Source: Blepharisma japonicum (Eukaryota; Ciliophora; Heterotrichea; Heterotrichida; Blepharismidae). Taken from it: 64,000 bases of DNA. The DNA lies in the NCBI GenBank assembly GCA_949751835.1, contig CATKHK010000084.1:124001-188000 (forward strand). The letters are read 5' to 3'. The notes under the pieces were generated by a model. That model searched no databases. It was not told the DNA's origin and saw only the letters and a program-made list of their open reading frames with translations. This document shows positions 1-10,552 of the stretch, piece by piece (positions within the stretch are counted from its first letter, which is position 1; each line of letters begins with the position of its first letter). Both the position numbers and the translations under genes were made by a program.

Positions 1-2
1 AT

Positions 3-923
3 TCATATTTAGTCACGCTTTCTATCTATACAGCCTGATTCATGAAAAATCGGTCCTTTCAGATCACCCTTTTTATTATGAATTCTCTATTAAACATTTT
101 CGAGCTGTTTTTAATGGCTGTCTCAGGGAAATATTACTTCACATATATATGAAATTACGTTGACTGGTTTAGAGGCACAATGCTTTTATTATACGAGTAC
201 ATGGAATGATACAACGTTTTGCCTGAGCTCATGCCTTCAGTTTTCGCTATAGTCACTTTTCTCAGCTGAGCCAGAGGGATTGCATATTTTCGGCTATTTA
301 AAACCACACGATATTTCATTAATCTCCTCATAAGTGTGATCAGTGGGATGTCTGGGTACATCGTCTTATTAATTTACTCCACTTTTGCATTTACCTTTAT
401 ATTTATAGTCCTTGAGAGAGATATGCATATTCCAGATTTAATGCTAAACGTAAGAACCTCATATAGCTTGGTATTCGGAAATTTTGACTTTGAGGGTGAA
501 ATAATTGAGATTACTGTGGTCACGCTTGGAATTATCATAAATCCTATCATAATGATGACCATTTTAATTTCTATTATTACTGATGTATATGAGCAGGTTC
601 AAAGTGATTGTTTGTCATCAGATATAAAAGAATTGATTTTTTTGAATATTGAAGTCGAAAATCTGATGTTTTGGAAAAGAAAAAATAAGCATAGGCAGTA
701 TATACAAGTAGTTAAAGAATATGAAAAAGAAGAAGATTTGTCATGGGAAGGGAAACTTACTCTCCTCAAAAAGTCACTAGAAAAATCACACCATTCGACA
801 CTCCAATTTTATGGAGCCTTTACTAAAAGGCTTAAAGATAGAGATGAGCTTATGTCTCAAAATGCAAAAAAAGCTCAAAAGATAATTGAGTTGCTTGATA
901 AAGAAGTAGAAAAAGAAGACTAA
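3..923 (+). CDS. TRP/polycystin-like ion transport protein, C-terminal part (5' end outside window)
   Basis: The frame is open from the window edge to TAA at 921-923 if TGA is read as Trp, with in-frame TGA at 36 and 150 among others. Visible features are several hydrophobic segments, an S4-like Arg-rich stretch (SWARGIAYFRLFKTTRYF) and a pore/S6-like region ending in NPIIMMTILISII. A charged tail with coiled-coil character follows, rich in Lys and Glu. This order of voltage-sensor-like helix, pore and cytosolic coiled coil is typical of the C-terminal half of TRP/PKD2-type cation channels, a family expanded in ciliates. The predicted site is plasma or ciliary membrane. The exact subfamily cannot be fixed without the N-terminal half. 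Confidence 0.7.
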
Positions 924-1172
924 TAATTACATAATTTATTATTTAGAAAATAACATAGAGCTTTGATAATAATTAATTCCCGCGAAATAAAAATGCTTGT
1001 AAATTTTTATCTAAATTTTTATTTTATTGAAATTTCCAATCCCATACCCTTAAATTGTTTAAAAATGCCTGCCATATTATTTTTAACGTTAAAACTCAAA
1101 GAAAGCCAAAAATCTTTCTCTAGTAAAAAGTTCTTTATTATCTTAATTGTGATATAATAAACTCGCGGCAAT

Positions 1173-3500
1173 ATGGAACCACGGCGGGAAGACGGTAGTG
1201 AATCATCTTCATCAAGAATCCGAACTCAAGGCACCCAAGGCCTTGGGCGGCACGGAATCTCCAATACAGAAGGTTCTCTCGCCCCTCAATTTGTAAATCG
1301 AATGGAGGATGGCACCGATTTTGATCCTGGTGCTTTGCGCTCAGTTCTCTGGGGCACAGATATAAATATCGACGAAATTCAGACCAAATTCAAAGATTTC
1401 CTGTTAAGATTCACTGACTCTGACGAAATGACTGATGGGGAAACTCCTTTCTACATCAAAAGACTGATGGAAAATACAGATACTTCATTCTTAAACCTCG
1501 ACGTAGACTGTGATCATATTTTTCAATTTGACAGAGAGCTTTACCAGCAACTAGTTAATTACCCCTCAGATATTGTCCCACTTTTCGATTTATCAGCAAT
1601 GGAGCTTTATAGAAGCATGCAAGGTGGAAACATAGACGAAGACTACAAAATCCAAGTAAGGACCCATAATTTAAGACATGTCACTGGGATGAGAGAAATG
1701 GGCCCAGACAAAATTGATATGTTAATTGCAGTCAGAGGGATTGTGATTAGGTGCTCAGATATCGTTCCTGATATGAGAGTCGCTGATTTCCGATGTGCAC
1801 AATGTGGAAGACATGAAAAGGTTACCTTAGAAAGAGGAAAAGTGGAAGAGCCTAACTCCTGCCCAAGGTGTTTAGCGAAATATTCATTTGAGCTTATTCA
1901 TAATTTGTCAATATTTTCTGATAAGCAGCATATAAAAATCCAAGAAACACCAGAAAATATTCCTGAAGGAGAAGTCCCTCATACTGTGCATATTTGCTGC
2001 TATGATGATATGATTGATATTATGAGGCCTGGGGATAGAATTGAAGTGACTGGGATTTTTAGAGCTTGCCCTATGAGGGTTTCAAGGCTTAGAAGGACCT
2101 TGAAATCAATATACAGCACTTATGTCGATGTTGTGCATGTAGCGAAAATGCATAAACAAAGATTTACACATGAGGAAGAAGAGGTGACTGAATTTTCTGA
2201 CGAAAAAAAGCAGCTTTTCCATCAAATTGCTGAGAGGCCTGACCTTAATGATCTTCTTGTAAAAAGTTTTGCGCCGAGTATATGGGAATGTGATGATATT
2301 AAAAAAGGACTTTTGTGTCAACTTTTTGGAGGGTGCAATAAAAATTTCAATAATTCGGGGAGAGGAAGATTTAGAGGAGAAATTAATATCTTGCTAGTAG
2401 GAGACCCATCAACTGCAAAATCTCAGCTTTTGCAATTTGTTCATAAGCTCTCTAATAGAGGAATTTATACATCAGGGAAAGGAAGTTCTGCAGTCGGGCT
2501 TACGGTTTATGTAAAAAGAGATCCAGATACCAAAGAAATTTTACTGGAAAGTGGGGCGCTAGTGTTGAGTGACAGAGGTATCTGCTGTATTGATGAATTT
2601 GATAAAATGGATGACTCTACTAGAGCCATGCTTCATGAAGCAATGGAGCAGCAGACACTTTCTGTAGCTAAGGCAGGGATTATTTGCCAATTAAATGCAA
2701 GAACTGCTATATTAGCAGCAGCCAATCCGAAGCAAAGCAAATATAACCCTAAAATGTCAGTTGTAGAGAATATTGAGCTTCCACCTACTCTGCTGTCTCG
2801 TTTTGACTTAATTTATCTAGTGCTAGACAAAACAACTGAAGCTTATGACAAAAGGCTTGCTGGACACATTTTATCACTTTATGGAGATTTAGTATTGAAA
2901 AATGACCCATCAGATACCATTAACAGAGAAACTCTAGCTGGTTATATTTCCTATGCCAGAAAGTTCGCTACTCCTAAATTAAGTCCGGAGGCTTCATCTT
3001 TATTGGTGAATTCTTATATTGAGATGAGAAGAGTGGGAAATTCAAGCAAAACTATCACTGCAACACCTAGACAACTTGAAAGTATTATAAGAATTTCAGA
3101 AGCTTTAGCAAAAATGAGACTTTCACCAGCTGTAGTTAAATCTGATGTAGAAGAAGCTATAAGACTTATGAAAGTTGCTACTCAGCAAGCTGCTACAGAC
3201 CCAAAAACTGGACAAATCAATTATGAATTAATTCTAACTGGACACTCAGCTGGAACTAGACAAAAGGTGCAAGAAAATGTAACGCTTATAAGGCAAGTTA
3301 TAGGAGAATTCAAAGAAACAGCCAAAAAAGGCATAAAAGTTAAGACTGTTTTTGACGAATTTAAGAAGAAAATTGAAGCTCTAGGACTGTCTTGCACTGA
3401 AATCGAATTTAATGATGCTATTAAAAATTTAGAAGATGAAGGGATAATTACCTCTACAGGAAAACGACAACCAATTATACGTTTGATAAGCTTCCAGTAA
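1173..3500 (+). CDS. MCM4: DNA replication licensing factor MCM4
   Basis: A 775-residue protein, one subunit of the nuclear MCM2-7 replicative helicase. The N-terminus is Ser-rich and disordered, followed by the MCM4-typical VLWGTDINIDEIQTKFKDFL. A CxxC...CxxC zinc finger lies near residues 207-233, Walker A GDPSTAKSQLL near 409, Walker B CIDEFDKM near 471 and the arginine finger LLSRFDL near 540. A winged-helix-like tail ends the protein. The form IPDMRVADFRC upstream of the zinc finger and VLESGALVLSDRG before Walker B fit MCM4 better than other MCMs. It is somewhat shorter than animal MCM4 (about 860 aa), mostly in the N-terminal tail. All Trp codons are TGG and no intron is seen. Confidence 0.95.
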   Translation: MEPRREDGSESSSSRIRTQGTQGLGRHGISNTEGSLAPQFVNRMEDGTDFDPGALRSVLWGTDINIDEIQTKFKDFLLRFTDSDEMTDGETPFYIKRLMENTDTSFLNLDVDCDHIFQFDRELYQQLVNYPSDIVPLFDLSAMELYRSMQGGNIDEDYKIQVRTHNLRHVTGMREMGPDKIDMLIAVRGIVIRCSDIVPDMRVADFRCAQCGRHEKVTLERGKVEEPNSCPRCLAKYSFELIHNLSIFSDKQHIKIQETPENIPEGEVPHTVHICCYDDMIDIMRPGDRIEVTGIFRACPMRVSRLRRTLKSIYSTYVDVVHVAKMHKQRFTHEEEEVTEFSDEKKQLFHQIAERPDLNDLLVKSFAPSIWECDDIKKGLLCQLFGGCNKNFNNSGRGRFRGEINILLVGDPSTAKSQLLQFVHKLSNRGIYTSGKGSSAVGLTVYVKRDPDTKEILLESGALVLSDRGICCIDEFDKMDDSTRAMLHEAMEQQTLSVAKAGIICQLNARTAILAAANPKQSKYNPKMSVVENIELPPTLLSRFDLIYLVLDKTTEAYDKRLAGHILSLYGDLVLKNDPSDTINRETLAGYISYARKFATPKLSPEASSLLVNSYIEMRRVGNSSKTITATPRQLESIIRISEALAKMRLSPAVVKSDVEEAIRLMKVATQQAATDPKTGQINYELILTGHSAGTRQKVQENVTLIRQVIGEFKETAKKGIKVKTVFDEFKKKIEALGLSCTEIEFNDAIKNLEDEGIITSTGKRQPIIRLISFQ

Positions 3501-3557
3501 GGCCCAAAGTTAATTAAAAGCAAAATAATTAGGAAATTTTAAATTATTGTTGTAAAA

Positions 3558-5489
3558 TTAATAGATTGTAGCATAGTCGCTGAGCTTTTTTTCAAGGCTT
3601 TCTATGTTTGATTCGATGATATTGAGTTCTAATGACAATTCTCGCATTCTATTATTGTTCCCAGATCTTTCAGCTTTATCATAATTTACTTGTACTTTAT
3701 CTCTGTCATCTTTAAGTATTCTTAGCTTGCCTTGTATGTTTCTTATAATGTTATTGACATTTTTATTAGGCTCTGAAGGCTGCCTTACTTTTTGAGAGTC
3801 TTCCCAATTACTATTTTGAGTTTCATAATCCACCGTCTGTTGCCTGATTTCTGGTCTATCATAATCTATAGATTTGCGCCTGGCATCTGCCCTATTATCC
3901 ACAGTCTGCTGCCTGATTTCTGGTTTATTTTTCTGAGAGTCCTCCCATTTAAATACATTTACCATATTTTCGCTTTGATTTTCATACGTCCTGACTGGTA
4001 TATAAGTGTTTGCGCGATTTTTCCCTTCATTTTCTGCTATAACTTCACCAGTTTTTTTTTCACTAAAATAATTATCATTAGTCCCATTATAACTTTTTTC
4101 GATTTCTTGAGGGTAAATTTCTTCTTGGTAATTTTTTTGTTTTTTCTCTTTGACTTTAGGAGATTTTTCAATCTCTTCTGATTTCTTCATAATTTGAGAA
4201 TTTCTTTCATTTAGCATTTCAATTTCATTATCAAACTGCTTTTGAGTATCTAAAAACTGACTTTCTAGCATTTTCAGCTTCTGCTCTGTCTGCTTTAGCT
4301 TAAATGCTGTGCTTTCTTCTTTCTCTATTGCGGAATTCAGCTCAATTTCTAGCATTTCTTTGTCTCTTTTAAGAATCATCATTTCTTTTTCCATTGCTTG
4401 GGATCTGGCTTGGTCTTGCTTTCTTAATATTTGTAGAGCTAGAATTTGGCTTTTTAGCTGCTCATTTTCAGATTCTAATTGTCTTGCATTGTCTGCGATT
4501 TCTTTTAAGTTTTCTCTTTTGTCAGTAGAAAAGGACAGAGGAGGGAAAAATCCGGGCTGATTTAAATTTTGGGAAGGGAAAAGTCGTGGCTGCTGGCTAT
4601 AATTTTGTGGATAAAAGGGTGCCTGGGAGCTTATACTGGTGTTTTGGGATTTTAAAGCGTTTATTGATTGCTCTAGTGCTTCAGCTTGCTTCAGGAGGCT
4701 TATTTTAAGCTGAGATGAGTCAAGAGGGCTTTGAGGGACTGGCATTTGAGAAAGATTTGACATTTGAGAAAGATTTGGCATTTGAGGAATATTGGGCATT
4801 TGAGGAATATTGGGAATTTGAGCAATATTTGGCATTTGTGAAAGATTTGGCATTGGGGGAAGGTTTGGCATTTGAGGAAGCGATAGCATTTGAGGAGGAA
4901 AATAAGAGTTTTGAAGAGGATTATTAGGTGGAATTTGCTGAAAAAACTGAGGAGGAAGCTGTGGAGGGATTTGAGATGGATTTTGAGGCGGAACCTGAAG
5001 ATTTTGCTGATTTTGTATGTAATTTCTGTAAAGATCTTGCTTGTAGGTAGATTCTGGAGACATGCATCTAGAACCTTGATTAGATGGAGGAAATGAAAAC
5101 TGCTGAGGGAAAAATTGTGGATTTTTAGGTGTTTGTTGTAGTTTTGCTGCATATAAAGCGTCTTCTAAAGCCTTTGCTTGATTCAATAGCATATTTTTAA
5201 TTTCATCTGGCTGAGCTGGAGTTTGATTTTGAGAAAGAAACTGGTTATGAGAAATTTGGCGATTAGCCATCATTAAAGGATTCTGACTGTTCATGCTCAT
5301 AAAGCTTGTCCCAAATTCTCTTTCAGATTGGTCGAAAGATTCAGAAATGCAGGTTTGATCTCCATGCAGCCCTCTTATCCAGTTTTCTTCATTTTCTCTC
5401 GCATTTAAAGCTTTTTCTATTGAGTCTTCTTTTAGTTCTGAGAAATTATCAATTTCATTAGTTTTTATTCTGTAACCATCAGATTCCAT
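3558..5489 (-). CDS. Gln/Pro-rich coiled-coil protein with hexapeptide repeats
   Basis: A 643-residue protein of no recognised family. The first 140 residues are polar. Residues about 140-270 are Pro/Gln/Asn-rich and contain eight consecutive hexapeptides of type [LI]-[SP]-Q-M-P-N. Residues about 320-440 form a strong heptad coiled coil (ENEQLKSQILALQ and onward), and another helical segment lies at the C-terminus. The motif PEIRQQTVD occurs twice and WEDSQK three times near residues 510-570. It starts at ATG 5489 and stops with TAA. The composition suggests a structural, cortical or cilium-associated scaffold, but that is inference only. The gene is convergent with MCM4, with a 57-bp gap between them. 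Confidence 0.75.
   Translation of the reverse strand: MESDGYRIKTNEIDNFSELKEDSIEKALNARENEENWIRGLHGDQTCISESFDQSEREFGTSFMSMNSQNPLMMANRQISHNQFLSQNQTPAQPDEIKNMLLNQAKALEDALYAAKLQQTPKNPQFFPQQFSFPPSNQGSRCMSPESTYKQDLYRNYIQNQQNLQVPPQNPSQIPPQLPPQFFQQIPPNNPLQNSYFPPQMLSLPQMPNLPPMPNLSQMPNIAQIPNIPQMPNIPQMPNLSQMSNLSQMPVPQSPLDSSQLKISLLKQAEALEQSINALKSQNTSISSQAPFYPQNYSQQPRLFPSQNLNQPGFFPPLSFSTDKRENLKEIADNARQLESENEQLKSQILALQILRKQDQARSQAMEKEMMILKRDKEMLEIELNSAIEKEESTAFKLKQTEQKLKMLESQFLDTQKQFDNEIEMLNERNSQIMKKSEEIEKSPKVKEKKQKNYQEEIYPQEIEKSYNGTNDNYFSEKKTGEVIAENEGKNRANTYIPVRTYENQSENMVNVFKWEDSQKNKPEIRQQTVDNRADARRKSIDYDRPEIRQQTVDYETQNSNWEDSQKVRQPSEPNKNVNNIIRNIQGKLRILKDDRDKVQVNYDKAERSGNNNRMRELSLELNIIESNIESLEKKLSDYATIY
4741..4890 (-). 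repeat. 18-nt tandem repeat inside a coding region
   Basis: About eight imperfect copies of an 18-nt unit (on the + strand GGCATTTGAGAAAGATTT or GGCATTTGAGGAATATTG) encode the hexapeptide repeat of the Gln/Pro-rich protein. The unit is a multiple of three, so copy-number changes keep the frame. Confidence 0.85.
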
Positions 5490-5582
5490 TTCAAAAAATC
5501 TTTACAAATTATAAGAATTTCAAATTTATTGATGTTTTCCAGAATTATTTAAAATTAATGAAGACTTAACGTATAGAGAAAT

Positions 5583-7040
5583 TTATTTGATTCTATGGGA
5601 ATATATTGCCCTTTTAATAGCAGCTGCTGATACTGGGATTGAGCTCTTGCTTTGGTATGCAGTTGAAGGTCTGAACATAATGCCGTATGAATCACATTCT
5701 TTAACTTTGGCACCTCTAACAGAAACACAGAAAGGAGCTGCTATGTTTTCATATTTACACTGATTTTCTATTTTTCCTGAAAAGTTTTGAATAAATACAG
5801 AGTGAGGTCTGATTCTAGGTGATATGAATACAGGTTTGGATTGAGGAGAATTTTCGATTATAGAACTTGGAGTGCTTAATGAATGAATTCTTAGTGTAGT
5901 TCCAGAATTATTAGAATAATCACTAATCCTGTTCGTTCTTGATGATTTTATTGAAGGTTTTTTATCCGACTCTTTACTGCTTTTTTGTTCTTTGCATACA
6001 CTTGCATGATTTATATTATTAATATTCCTTAAAAAAAGGCTTTTCTTTTTCTTTATAATTTTTGAATTTTTTGCAGATGCATTATCCATCATTTTTGCTA
6101 CATCATCAAGTCTAAAAGAATTATTGTTTTGCTTTAAAGTAATTATTTCTTTTTCAAATTTATTAATTGAAGGAGAGGAAATTTTTTTCTGTTTTATTTT
6201 ATGCTCAGATTTATATCCTCTAGCAAGTTTTTTTTGGGATGCTGAAGTGATTTTTTTAGTTTTTTCTGAATACTCTGGATAATTATCTTTATTGGATAAA
6301 AAATTTTGACTTATTTTGCTTTCCTCAACTTGGATTTCTTTTTTTTCGTTTTCAGTCAAAATACCCAAAACTTCTTGCAAAAATAATTTATTTTTATCGT
6401 AATCTGTTTCATCCTCTTTTATATTTTCAATTTTAGTATTAAGATTTGGCTTACTCACTGTCTTTTTATCAATTTCTTTAAACTCTGATAGTTTAGGTGA
6501 AACATTAGATCTGCCATCTATAGTTAGTTTCAAAATTTCTTTGCTGCTCATGCATTTTTTAATGTTTTCTAAAATTTTAACATCAATTAATTTTGGTGAA
6601 GAATTGTTGTCAGAAATTTTTTCATCATCAGATTTTATTTTTTTAAGAATTTCACAAAGAGAATAGACATTAACAGCATAATTTGGCCTTGAAGACAAAG
6701 TTTCAGTTTTAATTGCGCACTTCGCATTTTGAGAATGTGATTTTCATGCCCTAAAATCAGTTGTTCTTTTTTTGCTGAATGACTCTGGTGTTTTTATCTT
6801 TTCAGAGTGCAATGACTTTCATTCATTATTATTGATTAGTAAAATGTCTAAGACTTTATCTGATATGCCTTTATTGGCTTCTTCGCTGTCATGAGTTATT
6901 CACGGTTTAAAATTTTCATGGTGAATTTCAGAGTCCATAAATTTTGAAAGACTGTTTCTGGTCTTTTCAGCTGAGAATATCGACTGTTTTTGAATTTTTG
7001 GTTTGTTTTCATAACAGTTTAAAGGCCCATGCTTATCCAT
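5583..7040 (-). CDS. Lys/Ser-rich protein of unknown function
   Basis: A 485-residue protein when read with UGA=Trp. The start ATG at 7040 begins MDKHGPLNCYENKPK, and three in-frame TGA codons lie in the first 115 codons (FKPW, NNEW and FRAW). Under the standard code these would hide the N-terminal quarter. The body is rich in Lys, Ser, Asn and Ile, with no membrane segment and no recognised domain. Short helical stretches appear near the middle. The C-terminus is more ordered (PFCVSVRGAKVKEC, IMFRPSTAYQSKSSIPVSAAAIKRAIYSHRIK). It resembles many ciliate basal-body or cortex proteins in composition only, and no function is assigned. Confidence 0.65.
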
Positions 7041-7547
7041 TTATCAAATAATTTATAGCTTTTGAATTGAAATTTCTTCTGATTAAATGTGCTATTAATG
7101 CTAAGAAGAATTATTGAATTACCCAAGATTTTATTTTATATAAATAACTATCAGCATAAACTGCTATTTTTAATAGTTTGTTCGTAAGAGTATTTAATTA
7201 AAACAAATTTTTAACTTATAGATATTAATATATTCAAAAATAGGTTATGATTATATAGTATAATTAATGATAAAGAAAATAAAAGGGTAATTAAATAGCA
7301 ATAGGAAAAGTATAAAATGCAGTCTGATAAAATAATACATACTTGTGGTATTTTATTTTCAATACCGAAATATGGGACTATGAATCTAATCATTAAGCTT
7401 TTAGATTATTATTCATTAGAATAAGTAAAATAATTAAATAAATCTTAAATTAGTCCATCTAATTTCAAACCATTTCTGATAATTATTAAATAAAAACTGC
7501 AGCTTTATTTATCACTAAATAAATGAATATCAAATCAGAAAAAATAA
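7041..7547. other. AT-rich intergenic region
   Basis: Divergent spacer between two genes, very AT-rich. I see no credible ORF, RNA or repeat in it. Confidence 0.6.
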
Positions 7548-7829
7548 ATGTCATCAGAACAAGCACGTCTTGCACCAGGGGCCATAGATAATAGAAGAGG
7601 AGATTCTAAAACACCTTTAGAAAATGAAAAGAAGCATAGGCCTCCACCTCAAGAAAATATTTATAAAGTCAAGCCAGTTATCCCACAAGGTATAATGGAA
7701 GGGGAACCTCAAAAGTTCACAATAATTCCACATTCTGAAGGAGGACCTGCTGAAGGACAAATTTTCGTAGAGGAAGATCCATATATGACTAATGTTAAAA
7801 CAACGAAAGGAAGTAAAGATGAGAAATAA
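7548..7829 (+). CDS. Small hydrophilic protein of unknown function
   Basis: A 93-residue protein starting MSSEQARLAPGAIDNR and ending in TAA. It is charged and Pro-rich (KKHRPPPQENIYKVKPVIPQG, FVEEDPYMTNVKTTKG) and lacks hydrophobic segments or cysteines. No family is recognised. Its base composition is clearly less AT-rich than the flanks, which supports real coding. Ciliate genomes have many such short, probably disordered proteins. Confidence 0.55.
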   Translation: MSSEQARLAPGAIDNRRGDSKTPLENEKKHRPPPQENIYKVKPVIPQGIMEGEPQKFTIIPHSEGGPAEGQIFVEEDPYMTNVKTTKGSKDEK

Positions 7830-8179
7830 AATCCATATTGGTTAATTTAACTGAATTTAGATTGAATTTTTATGAATTTACTCTTTATGCAGATTCTTAT
7901 TAGTCCTAAGGATTATGCAAACCAGCTATAATTAAGAATAAATATAGATTTCTTAGTTGATCTGATTAATTTTGATTGCTATGAAATTAAATAAATATAC
8001 CCTTCTTTCTTTAATGGGAAAAATTTAAATCATATTTAAGAGAACATAATTCTTATATCTGTGTGATGACTCAATTCAGCCTTGATTTTTTTGTATTTCT
8101 GAGCTTTTATTATAATCAACTTAAATACCAAAATATTTTATTCAAATGAAAAGTGGATAAATAGATAACTGCGTCTGAA
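7830..8179. other. AT-rich intergenic region
   Basis: Spacer upstream of the 14-3-3 gene; nothing recognisable. Confidence 0.6.
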
Positions 8180-8908
8180 ATGATGAATATTAATGAACCA
8201 AAAAACTTGGATTGCGATACTTTACTATATTTAGCAAGGGTATCTGAGCAATCAGAACGTTATGACGAAATGGCAGCATACATCAAGGAATTTATAAGAA
8301 AAACAAATAAAGAATTATCTGTGGAAGAACGAAATATTCTTTCAGTTGCTTATAAAAATGTATTGGGCTCCAGAAGAGCTGCCTGACGAATTTTATGCTC
8401 ATTAGAAAATAATGAGAATTCCAGTCGCTCTGAAGAACAAAAAATCCTAGCAAAAGCTTATAGGCTAGAGGTAGAAAATGAAATAGAAAAATCATGCAGA
8501 GAAATTATAGATTTGCTAGAATCAAAATTAATTATTTCAGCAAGCTCAAGTGAAGCGCAAGTTTTTTATTGTAAAATGAAAGGAGATTATTATAGATATA
8601 TGTGCGAATTTTTAACAGATGAAGGAAGGATTGAAAGCTGTAGTAAAGCACTTAATGCATACCAAGAAGCTGAAAATATTGCTATAAGTGAGCTTCAGAG
8701 CACAAATCCGATTAGATTGGGCGTATCATTAAATTTTTCTGTGTTTTTGATTGAAGTTATGAAGGATGCTGATTCAGCAAAGCAAATGTCTCAAAAGGCG
8801 TTTGACGAAGCTATGAATGAGATTGATTTGCTTGGAGACGAAACTTATAAAGAAAGCACGCTCATTTTACAATTGCTAAGAGACAATTTGGTATTATGGG
8901 CATCATAA
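8180..8908 (+). CDS. 14-3-3 protein
   Basis: A 242-residue phosphopeptide-binding adaptor of normal family length. The N-terminal dimer region is followed by [15 protein letters not shown]. Here the Trp is encoded by TGA at 8384-8386, exactly where 14-3-3 proteins have the invariant Trp of ARRSSWR. The [12 protein letters not shown] helix supplies the Arg/Tyr of the phosphate pocket, [15 protein letters not shown] contains the conserved Asn, and [15 protein letters not shown] ends the fold. Lys, both Arg and Tyr of the basic pocket are all present, so it should bind phospho-Ser/Thr partners. A divergent relative lies at 28129-28872. No intron is seen. Confidence 0.95.
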
Positions 8909-9045
8909 AATTTATAAATATAATATCTATAGTAGACGATTATGGATTAAGCATCATGTGATTAAAATTTATTTATTTTTGTAGAAGAACTTCTGATTTA
9001 TATTTATTTTATATAGCAAAATAATTATCATGTGCAACTTATTAA

Positions 9046-9622
9046 TTATTCATTTGGCTTATGATATTTTCTTATAAATTTTTCGCCATCAAGTGAATCA
9101 CTATCATCTTGTTCAGTATCAGTATCACTATTTTCACTATTTTCACTATTTGAACTGTTTGTTTTATTATCCAGTTGCGATTCTTTTTTTGTGCTACTTC
9201 CTTTTCCTGAGATTTTCTTTACCACTTTGGGCGGAGTAGCTACAATTTTGGCAGATTTTTCATTTTTTAAAGGAGATTCTTGGGAGGTCTTTGCGAAATT
9301 GTTTTTCCAAGCCTTTGTAATTACTGAAGAAATTTTTGATGATACTTGGTCTTTTTGAGGAATTTTATTAGAATTTTCTTCACTAATTTCTCTTCTCGCT
9401 AATTTTGGCTCTTTTGCAATTATCTCGTTTTCTAGTGGCAACTCTTTTATTAGCTCATTTCTAACAAGCGCTTTTTCAATTTTTGTTTTATTGTCATTTT
9501 CGATTTTGATGTTATTTTCTTCTTCTATTAACTTGGCTGCTTCAAGAAGATATGAAGATCCAAGTCTCATCAATTTGACTAACTGAGGTAGAAATTACTA
9601 AGCTTTTTGATATGTTATCCAT
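9046..9622 (-). CDS. Charged protein of unknown function, one 16-nt intron
   Basis: The exon from 9582 down to 9046 is strongly charged (EEENNIKIENDNKTKIEKALVRNE) with a Ser/Asp-rich acidic tail (NSSNSENSENSDTDTEQDDSDSLDG). A 16-nt segment at 9583-9598 has GT...AG ends and the A10 seen in the other introns. It joins this exon to a short first exon, MDNISKSL, starting at 9622; the spliced protein is 186 aa. Without splicing, translation would have to start at the ATG at 9570. No domain is recognised. It lies convergent with the 14-3-3 gene. Confidence 0.55.
9583..9598 (-). other. 16-nt spliceosomal intron (candidate)
   Basis: GTAATTTCTACCTCAG on the minus strand. It contains in-frame TAA/TAG if unspliced, has A at position 10 like the 15-nt introns, and is the only 16-mer found. 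Confidence 0.5.
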
Positions 9623-9989
9623 TTATATTGGATCCCTTAATATTTTATTTTCTAATTTTAAAATATATATCGATTGGAGTGCACAATAAATAAAGATATC
9701 GACAAAATCAAATTATAAATTAAATTGCAGAGCATTAAAAATTAGATTAATCTTTTAATTCTTCAGAAATTTCACGATATATATCATGCTAATTCAATAG
9801 ATATTGATTATAAACTTTACAGCAAGTGTTTGGATCAATCCATTATATATTATTGGTACCATTGCTATATTAAAAATTATTTAGGATGAGCTGGAGTAGT
9901 TGACCTTTATCTTGTACTTTTCACTATTCCATTAAAATTTATTTACACAAAAAAATACAAAATTAAGACTCTTATTAGATTATTTTAAT

Positions 9990-10095
9990 ACATATCCCAC
10001 CAGGCCAGCTGTGAGTTGTAATCGGGGCTGTTGTCTCAGAAAATCTACAGCTTTGTCTGGCTGTCTGTCTTGAGGTTAAAAACAGCTTTATACTT
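9990..10095 (+). ncRNA. Possible structured ncRNA (GC island)
   Basis: A roughly 105-bp GC island in AT-rich spacer with no ORF. It contains CAGC...GCTG pairings around a TTGTAATC loop (10006-10030) and ACAGC...GCTGT (10047-10064). The TGTAAT loop resembles the U-turn of the SRP Alu domain, but the downstream S-domain motifs are not seen, so SRP RNA is not claimed. Strand and ends are uncertain. Confidence 0.25.
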
Positions 10096-10346
10096 GGCAA
10101 TGGAAATTGATAGAAAAATAAAATTTTGTTTATTGATGAAGCAACTGTTTTTGTAGATTATAACATTGACTAACAGATTCAAAACATTATAAAGGATATT
10201 TTTAAGAATTATACAGTTATTATAATGCTCTTAGGCTTTTTGCATTAAAGATTATAATAAAATTATTGCTATGTTGAAATGTGGCTAAAATTGGTGTCTA
10301 ATAGAAATCATTGAGAATATTTAAAATAAAATCTTTAAATATAAAA

Positions 10347-10470
10347 AGCGCCTGATAAGCCTGCTAATAATAGTATAAACCAGGTATTAAGCCATTCGGC
10401 ATATAGTGTAAGGGAACTTAGTAGGAGTATCAATGTTTAGAAATGTCAAAGATATGCGCTAATTTTTTTT
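10347..10470 (+). ncRNA. Possible Pol III-type ncRNA
   Basis: The 5' AGCGC (10347-10351) can pair with the 3' GCGCT (10456-10460), followed at once by a run of eight T (10463-10470), the usual Pol III stop. Internal hairpin potential includes GCCATTCGGC. A TATA-like TAAATATAAAAA lies just upstream. There is no ORF, and it matches neither tRNA nor the hallmark motifs of U1-U6 that I know. Confidence 0.3.
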
Positions 10471-10552
10471 ACAAATAAAAAATTAGGCCAAATTCCATTA
10501 AAAAATTAATTTTAGATATGGCTTGAGAATTACCAAAAAACTGCAATTAGAT

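Larger units (their letters stand above)
9623..10552. other. Long intergenic region with two possible RNA genes
   Basis: 930 bp without a plausible ORF. Against the AT-rich background two segments of higher GC and structure stand out (9990-10095 and 10347-10470) and are listed separately. The rest shows nothing recognisable. Confidence 0.5.

Noticed and set aside
963-1157. 64-codon open frame before MCM4
   Set aside because: Composition is that of the AT-rich spacer, it has no real ATG start and no recognisable sequence; chance ORF.
3792-5152. Several open frames overlapping the Gln/Pro-rich protein on other frames
   Set aside because: They are shadows of the minus-strand coiled-coil gene; their repetitive translations come from its 18-nt repeat.
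10347-10470. U6 snRNA
   Set aside because: A TTCGGCATATA string resembles the U6 5' region, but the essential ACAGAGA box and the AGCAT-type catalytic helix are absent.
10347-10470. Telomerase RNA
   Set aside because: No template complementary to the heterotrich telomere repeat is seen in either orientation.
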